Source: an uncultured Clostridia bacterium (lineage in GTDB: Bacteria > Bacillota > Clostridia > Oscillospirales > Ruminococcaceae). Taken from it: a stretch of 38,063 nt of DNA. The stretch lies in NCBI GenBank assembly GCA_947383835.1, contig CANDEV010000025.1, positions 1 through 38,063 of the forward strand, read 5' to 3'. Made by a program: the position numbers and the translations under genes. Position 1 is the stretch's first letter. Every line of letters begins with the position of its first letter. Of this stretch, positions 23,921 to 32,667 are shown one piece after another. The notes beneath the pieces are model-generated. The model was not told where the DNA came from and did not search any database. It saw only the letters and a program-made list of their open reading frames with translations.

Positions 23921-24886
23921 TTATTTATTTGTTTTTCCGCACAGGCTTGTTATTTTTTCAAGCGGCGGAACGCTTGAAATTCCGCCGAAAGCTTCCGTGG
24001 ACAGACTTGCTGCGGCACATGCGAACTCTGCGGCATTTTTCAGGTCGTCCGTCGAAAGCCCATCAAGGGTTTTATTCGTCGAAAGCAGTCTGCTCAACGC
24101 GCTGCCGCCGAATATGTCGCCCGCCCCCGTGGTGTCAACAGGGTGAATGTTTTCGGGGGACTTCGCGTACCCCGCGCCTTTTTTGCAGCTGTAATACGCG
24201 CCCTTTGGACCCAATGTTACAAACACAACCGATACGCCCATTTTATGAAGCTTTTCGGCGGCTTCCTCCGGAGAAATATTTCCCCAAAGGAACGCCGTTT
24301 CCTCATCGCTGATCTTTACAATATCAGCGATGTCGAGACCCCATAAAATTTGCCTTTTGGCTTCTTCAAGATCATTCCATAGAGGAATACGGAGGTTGGG
24401 GTCAAAGGATATCCATTTGCCAATATCCTTAGCGAAGCAGACCGCCCTTTTGGTCGCAGTTTTGGACGGTTCCGCAGTCAGGCTTAGCGTCCCGAAGTGA
24501 AAATCCCTTGCCTGCTCTATAAGGGACATATCCAACTCTTCAAACCGCAGCTGTGTGTCCGCGCCCGGTTTTCTCGCAAAGGAAAAGGAGCGGTTTCCCG
24601 TTTCGTCAATTGAAACAAATGCCAATGTAGTAAAAACGTTCGGGTCTGATACAATACCTTTTGTTTCAATACCGTGTTTTTTCAGCGTATCCACAAGACG
24701 TTTGCCGAAATCGTCGTCGCCGACCTTGCCGAGGAACGCCGTTTTAAATCCATAAGCGCTTAACGCCGCCAGAAAGTTTCCGGGAGCGCCGCCTGGATTT
24801 GCCGCCATAGTGGGATAACCCTCTTCGTCTGTACTTTTTGCGGCAAAGTCTATAAGAAGCTCTCCTATAGCAGTAACATCAATCAT
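23921..24886 (-). CDS. scrK: Fructokinase (PfkB family)
   Basis: 321 residues. N-terminal TAIGELLIDF and the GG motif NPGGAPGNFLAAL, and the C-terminal PfkB signature VDTTGAGDIFGGSAL with the catalytic Asp near residue 252. The overall pattern (FSFARKPGADTQL, SFDPNLRIPLW) is that of bacterial fructokinases, which make fructose 6-phosphate from ATP and fructose. Its first codons overlap the end of the GH32 gene by 8 bp, a tight coupling that fits fructose release followed by phosphorylation. Confidence 0.9.
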   Translation of the reverse strand: MIDVTAIGELLIDFAAKSTDEEGYPTMAANPGGAPGNFLAALSAYGFKTAFLGKVGDDDFGKRLVDTLKKHGIETKGIVSDPNVFTTLAFVSIDETGNRSFSFARKPGADTQLRFEELDMSLIEQARDFHFGTLSLTAEPSKTATKRAVCFAKDIGKWISFDPNLRIPLWNDLEEAKRQILWGLDIADIVKISDEETAFLWGNISPEEAAEKLHKMGVSVVFVTLGPKGAYYSCKKGAGYAKSPENIHPVDTTGAGDIFGGSALSRLLSTNKTLDGLSTDDLKNAAEFACAAASLSTEAFGGISSVPPLEKITSLCGKTNK

Positions 24887-26381
24887 TCTGTTCAGCCTCC
24901 TCTAACAGCAGGTCATATTTTTCGACCTGCATATGTGCCTGACCCAACACCTCAAAGCTTATCCCGCTGGCGGTAAAGGGCGTGTAGATCGCGGCGGAAA
25001 GCACCTGCTCGCCGTCGTTCACAAAGACCTCTACGCTGAAACGGTCGATTATGACACGGAGCTTTATTTCGCCCTGACGGTTTCTTACAAGGCATTTCCG
25101 CTCATGCACAACGTCGCGGTTAAAGCCCGCGTGAGATCTGTCTATGCGAAGCCCCGAGGTCAGCGGACGGTAAGAAAGCAAAGTATAATGCTGTCCTCCG
25201 CTTGCTATCTTCATGCGGAAACGCTGATAGATATTTTCCGAAATGGGCGTAACGGTAACGGTCATATCCACCGTTCTTCCGAATACTCCCGGGAGGCTCG
25301 TTTCCTCGCTGAGAGTTATCTCGTGACGAACGCACCTGCCTCTGTATTTTTCCAGTTCGCGGACAGGCTTCTGAATAAGTCTGCCGTTTACAATTGACAG
25401 TTCTCGCGGCAAAGCCATCTGCCCCATCCAACGCTGTTCGTCGGAGGGAGGCGAGCAGGCGTCCCAATTCTGCATCCATGCGGCGGCAATTCTTCTGCCG
25501 TCGGGCAAAAGGAGCGTTTGTACGGCGTAATAGTCGATACCGTAATCGAGAGACTGTATGTACTCCCTTGTGAAGTTACCTGTTTTGGGCTCGGTATGCC
25601 CGATAACAGCCATTGTATTGTTTCCGTTATGAAACTCCAGACCGCTTGCCTGCATATCCTGCGGACTTACCATAAGCACGCTTTTGCCGTCAAGCTCAAA
25701 GAAATCGGGACATTCCCACATCTTGCCGTATTCATTCCAGCTGCGGTCGATCAAACGGTCATAATGCCATGAAAACCCGTCCTCAGAGCGGAACATCAGT
25801 ACAGAACCGGACGTGTCGTCCGTGCGGTTTCCTACCACACAGGCATAGCCGCCATCGTTTTCGCGCCAAATCTTCGGATCTCGGAAATCGTATCGGCTGC
25901 CTCCCTTTGGCAGGTCAGCTTCAGTTAGAACGGGATTTTGAGGTATCTTTTCAAAATCCGTGCCGTCGCCCACAGCAATACATTGGGTCTGTATGTCTTT
26001 TACCGTACCGTCCTCTTCGCTTTCACTGCGTACACCCGTGTACAGCAAAAGCAAGCGTCCGTCGGGAAGCTCCGCCGCGCTGCCCGAAAAGCAGCCGCCC
26101 GAGTCATATTCCGTATCGGGAGCAAGCGCGCAGGGAAGATATTCCCAGCGGATCAGGTCATCGCTTACTGCGTGTCCCCAGTGCATAGGTCCCCATTTCG
26201 TGCTGTAGGGATTATACTGAAAGAACAGGTGATACCTGCCTTTATAGATACAGAAGCCGTTTGGGTCGTTCATCCAGCCTATCGGAGGGGTAAGATGAAA
26301 CGCAGGACGTTCCTCCGCGGTAATAAAACGGGCAAAATCAGATTCATATTTTCTTGCTTTAATTAATTTTTCACTGTTCAT
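24879..26381 (-). CDS. scrB: Glycoside hydrolase family 32 (sucrose/fructan hydrolase)
   Basis: 500 residues from ATG 26381, with GGAGGGT upstream; codons before it lack a ribosome site and overlap an intergenic hairpin. Motifs are WMNDPNG (nucleophile Asp39), FRDPKIW (transition-state Asp), WECPDFF (acid/base Glu), then a C-terminal beta-sandwich ending EVFVNDGEQVLSAAIYTP. No signal peptide, so it acts in the cytoplasm on imported sucrose or short fructans. It lies between the binding-protein and fructokinase genes. Confidence 0.93.
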   Translation of the reverse strand: MNSEKLIKARKYESDFARFITAEERPAFHLTPPIGWMNDPNGFCIYKGRYHLFFQYNPYSTKWGPMHWGHAVSDDLIRWEYLPCALAPDTEYDSGGCFSGSAAELPDGRLLLLYTGVRSESEEDGTVKDIQTQCIAVGDGTDFEKIPQNPVLTEADLPKGGSRYDFRDPKIWRENDGGYACVVGNRTDDTSGSVLMFRSEDGFSWHYDRLIDRSWNEYGKMWECPDFFELDGKSVLMVSPQDMQASGLEFHNGNNTMAVIGHTEPKTGNFTREYIQSLDYGIDYYAVQTLLLPDGRRIAAAWMQNWDACSPPSDEQRWMGQMALPRELSIVNGRLIQKPVRELEKYRGRCVRHEITLSEETSLPGVFGRTVDMTVTVTPISENIYQRFRMKIASGGQHYTLLSYRPLTSGLRIDRSHAGFNRDVVHERKCLVRNRQGEIKLRVIIDRFSVEVFVNDGEQVLSAAIYTPFTASGISFEVLGQAHMQVEKYDLLLEEAEQND

Positions 26382-26402
26382 GTATATACCCTCCGTATGC
26401 TT

Positions 26403-26524
26403 GCCCCGAGACGATCCGCCTCGGGGCGAACGGTGTAATACTGATTTGCTCCTAAAAGCGTATGCAAAAAATCTGCACAAAACCACATATATGCAAGCTT
26501 TTGCTTGATTTTTTGCACGCTTTT
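26403..26524 (-). promoter_or_regulatory. Two intergenic hairpins between binding-protein and GH32 genes
   Basis: Hairpin A: GCCCCGAG (26403-26410) with CTCGGGGC (26420-26427). Hairpin B: 26454-26473 with 26507-26524, 18 paired bases with a two-base bulge, and an inner CAAGC/GCTTG stem. Neither has a proper U-tract. Such structures typically protect the upstream binding-protein mRNA and lower expression of downstream genes. No gene is seen in 26382-26545. Confidence 0.55.
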
Positions 26525-26545
26525 CAGTCGCAAATCAATATAAAT

Positions 26546-28186
26546 TTATTCTGCGGAAACGTATCTGTCATACGCTGCCTGATATACCTTAAGAAGTTCT
26601 TCCATGCCGCAGCTGTCGGTAAGTTTTTTCTTATATGCGTTCCATTCGTCGTCCGTAGGACCGCCGTCCTTTATCCAAAGACCCTCCTGCTCGGAAACCG
26701 CACTTTCAAAGTCCGCCTTGTAACGGTCAAGTATCTCCAGCTCCTCGGGAGAGAATACGCAGTCGCGGGGATAGCAGGAATCGTCCTTAACGTATGGCAT
26801 AAATACGTCCTGCATATCGGTAAGGCGGCTTATAGCTGCGTCCTCCATATAGAATACATCATTGTAGTATTCAGCAAGGATAAGCTTCGGACCGTAAACC
26901 TCATACTGTCCCTTGATCTCGTTTAAGGGCTTGCCGTATTTCTCCTGTGACTCGTCATTTGTAATAGATACCCACATACCCTTTTCGTCCTGACCGTTGA
27001 AATATACGTCCTTCGGACCGTACTGAAGCTGCATAACAGTTTCGCCGTCATACCACATATCAAAGAATTTCAGCAGGTTTGCGGGGGACTTGCAGTTGTC
27101 GGTTATTGAAAGCTGACCGCGTCCCGTTTCGCCGCCTGTGCGGACTGTAACGTTAAGCGTGCCGTCAGACCCTGAAAGGAAAGGCAGATATACATAATCC
27201 TCAGAATGCTCGCCTGTGGTATCGGTGGTGTTCCACCATACGCTTACGCCAACCTGTCCCTGCGATGTGCGGGAGATTACGTCTGAATCACTGTTGGAGA
27301 ATGTGGTAATGTCCATTAGTCCTTTTTCATACCAGTCGTGCATATATGACACAGCGTCGCGGTAGCCGTCGTCCGTCGAAACAAAACGAACCTTACCCGA
27401 GGAATCGAGTACCAAGTCCATACAAACGTCGTTAGGCCAGTTTGTGAAGCCGAAGCCTGCATAGAAATAGTTAAAGCCCCAGCACCACTGGTCGTAACCC
27501 GTGCAAAGCGGGATAGTCGAACCGGCAGCGTTTCCGTAATATTTTGCGGACATATCATTGTCCTTGAATGCCTGAAGCACATTTGTCAGTTCGTCCATTG
27601 TTGTGGGCATTTCAAGACCCAGGTCGTCAAGCCAAGCCTTGTTTATGAACGCGAACTGCGGGATCGTGAAAATGGAGTAATTCTCATCCGCGCCAATACC
27701 GCCCGTGCCCATCTGTTCACCGTTGGGCAGACCGTAGATATTACCGTCAGCCATAGTGATCGCGCTTTTTATTTCGGGGTGCTCCTCAAGAATTTTTGAA
27801 AGATTGGGCATTATTTCAGGAGTGATATATGGAGTGAGGTCTATAAAAGTTCCCTCAGAGCCGTGGCGCGCGAGGTCGTAATCGCTGAAGCCTATTCCCA
27901 TAAACGCGTCGGGATAGTCGCCGCCGTTGATCTTGATATTTACCTGCTCACCGACAGATTCGGACATACCGTTCCACTTGATCTTAATTCCGGCTTTATC
28001 CTGCAAGTCGTTAAGCACAGCGTTATTTTCATAGCCGCCGCTCAAAGGACCTTGATAAGCGAGTATCTCAAATTCCGTCTGTGATGTGTCGCTGGGATCG
28101 GGCTGACCTCCTCCTTTGCTTGAACAACCCGTGAGCGTTCCCGAAAGTAATAATGCCGATAATGCAATTGCAGATATTTTTTTCAT
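26546..28186 (-). CDS. Sugar-binding lipoprotein of ABC transporter (family 1)
   Basis: 546 residues. A lipoprotein signal peptide MKKISAIALSALLLSGTLTGC puts the lipidated Cys at position 21, followed by a Ser/Gly linker. The length and features (DGNIYGLPNGEQ, WLDDLGLEMPTTMDEL, QWCWGFNYFYAGFGF, aromatic-rich binding region) match the large solute-binding proteins paired with LplB/YtcP permeases. It binds an oligosaccharide outside the cell, probably sucrose or fructo-oligosaccharide judging from the GH32 and fructokinase downstream. It lies 12 bp after the second permease gene. Confidence 0.9.
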   Translation of the reverse strand: MKKISAIALSALLLSGTLTGCSSKGGGQPDPSDTSQTEFEILAYQGPLSGGYENNAVLNDLQDKAGIKIKWNGMSESVGEQVNIKINGGDYPDAFMGIGFSDYDLARHGSEGTFIDLTPYITPEIMPNLSKILEEHPEIKSAITMADGNIYGLPNGEQMGTGGIGADENYSIFTIPQFAFINKAWLDDLGLEMPTTMDELTNVLQAFKDNDMSAKYYGNAAGSTIPLCTGYDQWCWGFNYFYAGFGFTNWPNDVCMDLVLDSSGKVRFVSTDDGYRDAVSYMHDWYEKGLMDITTFSNSDSDVISRTSQGQVGVSVWWNTTDTTGEHSEDYVYLPFLSGSDGTLNVTVRTGGETGRGQLSITDNCKSPANLLKFFDMWYDGETVMQLQYGPKDVYFNGQDEKGMWVSITNDESQEKYGKPLNEIKGQYEVYGPKLILAEYYNDVFYMEDAAISRLTDMQDVFMPYVKDDSCYPRDCVFSPEELEILDRYKADFESAVSEQEGLWIKDGGPTDDEWNAYKKKLTDSCGMEELLKVYQAAYDRYVSAE

Positions 28187-28198
28187 AACAGTTCCTCC

Positions 28199-29101
28199 TT
28201 AGCCTTTCACAGCTCCCGCCATGAAACCTTTCTCAAAATATTTCTGAACAAATGGGTAAATAATAAGCATAGGTGCTGCCGCAACAAAAATTGACGCAAA
28301 TTTTATCATTTCCGTGACCTTGTTCAGCTCCGCATAACCACCTGAAAGTGTTGCCGCCATGCTTGAGCTTGCGCTGCTCTTTATAAGGACGTTCCTGAGT
28401 ACAAGCGGCAGAGGCGACATTTCTTCGGGAAGATAGATCATTGCCGTGAACCAGTCGTTCCAGTAAGCGACCATGGAGAAAACGATCATAACCGCCATAA
28501 TGGGCATTGACAGAGGAATAATCATTTCCAGGAATATCCTGAAATGTCCCGCGCCATCGATACGCGCGGCTTCGAGCAGGTCGCGGGGAATAGAATTTTC
28601 GATGTAGTTGCGTACTATTATCATATTTCCAACTGCCACGCCGCCGGGCAGGAAAAGCGCCCACATGCTGCCCATAAGACCTGTGTCCTTGACTACAAGG
28701 TATGTAGGGATAAGACCGCCGCCGAAATACATGGTAATAATAAAGAATATGCTTAAAAATTTTCTTCCCGGCATATCCTTCTGGCTCATGGGGTAAGCGG
28801 TGAGATAGAGCATTGCAACGGAGAATACCGTTCCGACTACCGTGTAGATAATGGAATTAACTATACCCGAGAATATGCTGTCGTCCGCAAATACCGCTTT
28901 ATACCCCTGAAGTGAGAAATTACTGGGGAAAAGGAACGTCTTTCCCGCGTAAACGTCGTAAGGGTCGGAAAATGAAGCTATCAGCACATAATAAAGGGGG
29001 TACGCAATAATAAGCAGGATAAGTATGCAGAAAATCACAAGAATAATATCGCTGGTGCGCTCGGAAAGTCCCGATGCCTTATCGCTTGGTGTTCCTTTCA
29101 T
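28199..29101 (-). CDS. Carbohydrate ABC transporter permease (YtcP/MalG type)
   Basis: 300 residues with six predicted membrane segments. The EAA loop reads RDLLEAARIDGAGHFRIFLEMIIPLSMPIMAVM, the ATPase docking site of MalG-type permeases. The C-terminus IIYPFVQKYFEKGFMAGAVKG is typical of this family. It pairs with the LplB-type permease 12 bp upstream; both need the MsmK-type ATPase. Confidence 0.92.
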   Translation of the reverse strand: MKGTPSDKASGLSERTSDIILVIFCILILLIIAYPLYYVLIASFSDPYDVYAGKTFLFPSNFSLQGYKAVFADDSIFSGIVNSIIYTVVGTVFSVAMLYLTAYPMSQKDMPGRKFLSIFFIITMYFGGGLIPTYLVVKDTGLMGSMWALFLPGGVAVGNMIIVRNYIENSIPRDLLEAARIDGAGHFRIFLEMIIPLSMPIMAVMIVFSMVAYWNDWFTAMIYLPEEMSPLPLVLRNVLIKSSASSSMAATLSGGYAELNKVTEMIKFASIFVAAAPMLIIYPFVQKYFEKGFMAGAVKG

Positions 29102-29113
29102 ATTAACGCCTCC

Positions 29114-30055
29114 TTATACAAAGCTTACGTCCGAAGCCTTGGACGCTATTTTGTTTACAATAACGAGAAGAACAATGTTTACAGCCGTATTGAACAGGCC
29201 AACAGCGGTGGAGTAGCTGTATTTGGCGTTTTCGATACCCTGCTGATAAACATAAACTGCTATAACATCGCTTGTTGCCTTATTAAGCTCGGTCTGCAAG
29301 AGCCATACTTTTTCAAAGCCGACGTTCATCAGTCCGCCCGCCGCCATAATAAGCTGAAGAACAGCCATTGGGATAAGCGCGGGTACGTCGATGTTCAGAA
29401 TACGCTGCATCATTGAAGCTCCGTCTACCTTTGCCGCTTCGTAAAGACTGGTGTCAACACTGGAGAGCGTAGCAAGATAGATAATGCAGCCCCAGCCTGC
29501 GTCCTGCCATATACCCGATGCAATGTAGATCGTCCTAAAGGCTTCCGACATAGACAGGAAATCCACATTTGAACCGAGAATAAGGCTGAGAAGACCTCCG
29601 TAAGGGTTAAGGAAAATGCGTATCATACCGCATATAACCATTGTAGAGATAAAGTGCGGGGCGTAAAGCACTGTTTGAACTACCCTTTTGAATTTTGCAA
29701 AACGAAGCTGATTGATCGCAAGTGAAAGAATGATCGGTACGGGGAAACTCCAAAGCAGGCTGTATACGCTTAGTATGACTGTGTTTTTTATCATTCTCCA
29801 ACAGTTTGGTGCCGTGAAGAAACGAGCAAACCAGTCAAGACCTACCCATTCACTGCCTAAAAATCCCTTTTTGGCGCTGAAATCACGGAATGCGATCTGA
29901 ATACCGTACATAGGGACGTACTTGTAAATAACGGTCAAGGCAACAGGGATAAAAAGCAGAACATACAATTGCCAGTTATTGCGAAGTCTTGTACCGAGAG
30001 ACGCTTTATGTACCTTTACCGTCTGCGCAGAACTTTTTGTGCTCATATACATCAT
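29114..30055 (-). CDS. Sugar ABC transporter permease (LplB/YteP type)
   Basis: 313 residues, six membrane segments, EAA loop LYEAAKVDGASMMQRILNIDVPALIPM. FRDFSAKKGFLGSEWVGLDWF early in the chain is characteristic of LplB-like permeases. First gene of the six-gene sugar operon, about 190 nt after the predicted start of transcription. The start has three in-frame ATGs (30055, 30052, 30046) after AAGGAG; spacing favours 30052, one codon shorter. Confidence 0.92.
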   Translation of the reverse strand: MMYMSTKSSAQTVKVHKASLGTRLRNNWQLYVLLFIPVALTVIYKYVPMYGIQIAFRDFSAKKGFLGSEWVGLDWFARFFTAPNCWRMIKNTVILSVYSLLWSFPVPIILSLAINQLRFAKFKRVVQTVLYAPHFISTMVICGMIRIFLNPYGGLLSLILGSNVDFLSMSEAFRTIYIASGIWQDAGWGCIIYLATLSSVDTSLYEAAKVDGASMMQRILNIDVPALIPMAVLQLIMAAGGLMNVGFEKVWLLQTELNKATSDVIAVYVYQQGIENAKYSYSTAVGLFNTAVNIVLLVIVNKIASKASDVSFV

Positions 30056-30095
30056 TCACTCCTTTTTTAATATTTTTCCGGCGGCGATTTGTTCA

Positions 30096-30105
30096 TGAAA
30101 TTTCA
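30096..30105. promoter_or_regulatory. TGAAATTTCA palindrome in the transporter leader
   Basis: The palindrome TGAAATTTCA lies in the untranslated leader of the sugar operon. A 12-bp version GTGAAATTTCAC recurs at 30373-30384 beyond the divergent promoter. Both may be auxiliary LacI-family operators allowing DNA looping across the intergenic region. Confidence 0.45.
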
Positions 30106-30214
30106 CAAAAGCCTTATGCAGACCTTAACAAAGCTTTTATACAAATTTCAAATAAAAATCACTGCAATGGTGTTCGGAGGAGTTTATTCCTCCATTGACG
30201 TGACGCGTCGTTTT

Positions 30215-30242
30215 AATGTTTATGAAACGTTACATAAACATT
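30215..30242. promoter_or_regulatory. Main LacI-family operator of the sugar operon
   Basis: AATGTTTATG (30215-30224) and CATAAACATT (30233-30242) are perfect arms around AAACGTTA. The centre TGAAACGTTACA is close to the general LacI/CcpA-type operator. It sits just downstream of the -10 box, covering about +4 to +31, an ideal repression position. Confidence 0.7.
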
Positions 30243-30252
30243 TCACGATTAC

Positions 30253-30281
30253 ATTATACAAAAACCAACTCTATTTGTCAA
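30253..30281 (-). promoter_or_regulatory. Consensus promoter of the sugar operon
   Basis: On the minus strand TTGACA (30281-30276), 17 nt, TATAAT (30258-30253). The exact consensus suggests strong transcription held off by the operator at 30215-30242. Confidence 0.85.
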
Positions 30282-30372
30282 TAGCTTTTTATTATTTTTA
30301 GAGATTTTTAATTTTTTTGGTGAAATTAACAAACATTCCCGAAGCAGCTTTAAGGCTTCACGTATAATTTTT

Positions 30373-30384
30373 GTGAAATTTCAC
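30373..30384. promoter_or_regulatory. Palindrome GTGAAATTTCAC between divergent promoters
   Basis: A perfect 12-bp palindrome 40 bp upstream of the lacI-family gene's -35 box and about 92 bp upstream of the sugar-operon -35. Candidate auxiliary operator or autoregulatory site. Confidence 0.45.
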
Positions 30385-30423
30385 GAAATAAAATTTTAAT
30401 TTCATATTTTTTCATAAAATCGC

Positions 30424-30452
30424 TTTACAAAGCTTGAAAAATGTTATATAAT
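30424..30452 (+). promoter_or_regulatory. Promoter of the LacI-family regulator gene
   Basis: TTTACA (30424-30429), 17 nt, TATAAT (30447-30452). About 40 bp upstream of ATG 30494, which has only a weak GAGG ribosome site. Confidence 0.75.
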
Positions 30453-30493
30453 GATGTTGTGAAAATATATACGGCAAAAGTGAGGCAAAGCAA

Positions 30494-31483
30494 ATGAGTA
30501 GAAAAAGCTCTTCTCCCACAATGAAAGACGTAGCCGCCGAAGCAGGCGTGGCTCTGGGAACAGTGTCAAAGGTAGTAAACGGTATCCCAGTCGGACAGGA
30601 ATATCATGAAAAGGTAACTGCCGCTATCGAAAAGCTTGACTATAAGCTGAACACATACGCGCAGGGTCTAAAGGCGAGCAGCACAAATACTGTTGCGCTT
30701 TTGATACCCAATACAATGAACCCCTTTTTCGGTCAGCTTACTTATTATATCAACCGCGCTCTGAACAAACGGAATTACCGTTTGCTTCTGTGGTGTACGG
30801 ACGATGATCCTCAGATAGAGCAATTCTTCCTGGGCAACGCTCAGCAAAGCAAGGTGGACGGAGTAATATGCCTGTCCTACAGCAACGAATTGAATTTTCT
30901 GAGCAAAACACCGCTGGTCACCATTGACAGGCAGTTAGACCCCTCGATTCCCTGCATAACCAGCGATAATTTCGGCGGCGGGCAGCTGGCGGCAAAGAAG
31001 TTTCTGGCTTTGGGCTGCAAAAAGGTGTCGTTTATGGGAATAGGCTCTCCTCTTGCAAGTGAGTCGTCCAAGCGAGCCGACGGTTTCAGAAGTGCCTGCG
31101 AGGTTTTAAATATGGAGTGCGATATACTTAACGTCCCGGACGGCACTTCCTATGATGTCTTCAGCGATTATCTCAATAAGCATATCAGCGGCGGGGAAAT
31201 TGATTTTGACGGCATTTTCTGCATTACCGACCATATGGCGCGCACCGTTATGCATAATTTAAAGAAAGCAGGACTTGAAGTTCCGAGAGACGTACAGATA
31301 ATAGGTTTTGACGGTATAAGAGATTATGCAACCACCGAACTGATATGCTCGACTCTCGTCCAAAATATTGAAAGCATAGCGGAAATGAGCGTGGAAACGG
31401 TTTTATCCGAGGAAAGAATGGGAACGCCGTCTCTTGTATGTCTTCCCGTGGAATACGCATATGGAGGCACCACAAAAGAATAG
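30494..31483 (+). CDS. LacI-family transcriptional regulator
   Basis: 329 residues. The HTH (residues 9-30, PTMKDVAAEAGVALGTVSKVVNG) and hinge helix region (LNTYAQGLKASSTNTVALLIPN) are canonical, followed by a periplasmic-binding-like effector domain (about 60-325) ending with SMAE-like QNIESIAEMSVETVL. It is divergent from the sugar operon, whose promoter region has LacI-type palindromes, so it most likely represses uptake and cleavage of sucrose/fructan until the sugar or a phosphorylated product binds. Confidence 0.92.
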   Translation: MSRKSSSPTMKDVAAEAGVALGTVSKVVNGIPVGQEYHEKVTAAIEKLDYKLNTYAQGLKASSTNTVALLIPNTMNPFFGQLTYYINRALNKRNYRLLLWCTDDDPQIEQFFLGNAQQSKVDGVICLSYSNELNFLSKTPLVTIDRQLDPSIPCITSDNFGGGQLAAKKFLALGCKKVSFMGIGSPLASESSKRADGFRSACEVLNMECDILNVPDGTSYDVFSDYLNKHISGGEIDFDGIFCITDHMARTVMHNLKKAGLEVPRDVQIIGFDGIRDYATTELICSTLVQNIESIAEMSVETVLSEERMGTPSLVCLPVEYAYGGTTKE

Positions 31484-31498
31484 TACAGGAGCATAGTT

Positions 31499-32068
31499 AT
31501 GAAAGATAAACCTGCTTTTACTTGGAAAAATTGGTGGTATTACAATAAATGGTTCGTGGTTTTCGGAATTGCCGCAGTACTTTCCGTCTCGGGAGTTATA
31601 GCGGGAAATCTGAAAAGGGCAAAGCCCGACTATCAGATAGCCTATGTAGGTGTATACCCGTTGTCGGAGGACACGGCTTCATCTGTTGAATCCGCTTTTG
31701 CGGCATTTGGTGAAGACCTGAACGGCGATGGTCAGGTGATATTCAAATTAAATCAATATCCTACTGCAAAAAATGCCGACCCGGAGATCGCTTTAGGTCA
31801 GGTCGGTTGGGAAACGCAGCTTATGGCTGATCTTCTCGACTGTGAAAGCTATTTCTTTTTACTTGAAAATGCCGAGGAATTTAATAATAATTATGATATT
31901 CTTGCGAAAGAGCCGATCTCCGTCTCTTCGGTAAATTGGCTTTCCGATATTGAGGATATAAAGGATATGCAGCTTTCGCGCCGCGCCTTTGAGGGAAAAC
32001 GAACAGTAAAAAACAAAGAGGGCTGCGACGGATTTTGGCTGAATTTTATTGAGGTGAATGAAGAATGA
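31499..32068 (+). CDS. Single-pass membrane protein of unknown function
   Basis: 189 residues with a short basic, aromatic N-terminus (KDKPAFTWKNWWYYNKWF) and one membrane segment (about 17-36); the rest is predicted outside the cell. DLNGDGQVIFKL resembles a calcium-binding loop, but only one copy is present. I do not recognise the family. It starts 15 bp after the lacI-family gene with AGGAG upstream, and its last four bases overlap the following lipoprotein gene, so the two are probably made together. Confidence 0.7.
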   Translation: MKDKPAFTWKNWWYYNKWFVVFGIAAVLSVSGVIAGNLKRAKPDYQIAYVGVYPLSEDTASSVESAFAAFGEDLNGDGQVIFKLNQYPTAKNADPEIALGQVGWETQLMADLLDCESYFFLLENAEEFNNNYDILAKEPISVSSVNWLSDIEDIKDMQLSRRAFEGKRTVKNKEGCDGFWLNFIEVNEE

Positions 32069-32652
32069 AACGCTTGCTTTCGGTTTTGTTATGCTGCACT
32101 CTTCTGTCGGCACTGGTAGGTTGCCGCAAGCTGCCGGATAAAACCTCGTCGGGAGAGGAATGGGACGATGCATGGATTCGCATAGGAACGACCCTCGGAG
32201 TGGAAACGTCTCCCGAAAATTTCAAGCTTATCGACAACAAGGACGCTCTTTCCGTTTCGGATATTTATTATTCCGAGTGGGCGCGGGGTGAATCGCAGGA
32301 ATATATCAACAGCGATGGCGAAACGGCGTCCGTTTACGACGCACAGATATATCTCCTGCTCCGTGAAACGAACACCTGTGAGCTTGCCGAAAATACTGCA
32401 GAGGATTGGAAAAAGCTGACGGAAAAAAATTACGAAATAACGGACAGCTTTACAAAGGAATATTCGGGACGGGAATTTGCGGTTTATAAATATAATGTAA
32501 TTAACGAAAACAACCCATACTCATTTGGCATTTCCGCCTTTGGAGTATGGGAAAGCGGCGCAGTAAGTGTTGAGCTTGTTTGCAGTGACAGCTTTGCCGA
32601 TAACGCCGATGAAATATTAAATAATTTTTTGAACGGTTTTCATTATGCCTGA
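32065..32652 (+). CDS. Lipoprotein of unknown function
   Basis: 195 residues. MKRLLSVLLCCTLLSALVGC is a lipoprotein signal with the lipidated Cys at 20. The mature part is acidic and shows no known domain to me. ATGA overlap with the upstream membrane protein gene suggests a membrane-surface pair. No enzymatic motif seen. Confidence 0.75.
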   Translation: MKRLLSVLLCCTLLSALVGCRKLPDKTSSGEEWDDAWIRIGTTLGVETSPENFKLIDNKDALSVSDIYYSEWARGESQEYINSDGETASVYDAQIYLLLRETNTCELAENTAEDWKKLTEKNYEITDSFTKEYSGREFAVYKYNVINENNPYSFGISAFGVWESGAVSVELVCSDSFADNADEILNNFLNGFHYA

Positions 32653-32667
32653 AAGGAGAGTTTTGTT

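Noticed and set aside
23668..24312. 214-codon plus-strand frame across msmK and fructokinase
   Set aside because: Spans two well-supported minus-strand genes and is composition-driven.
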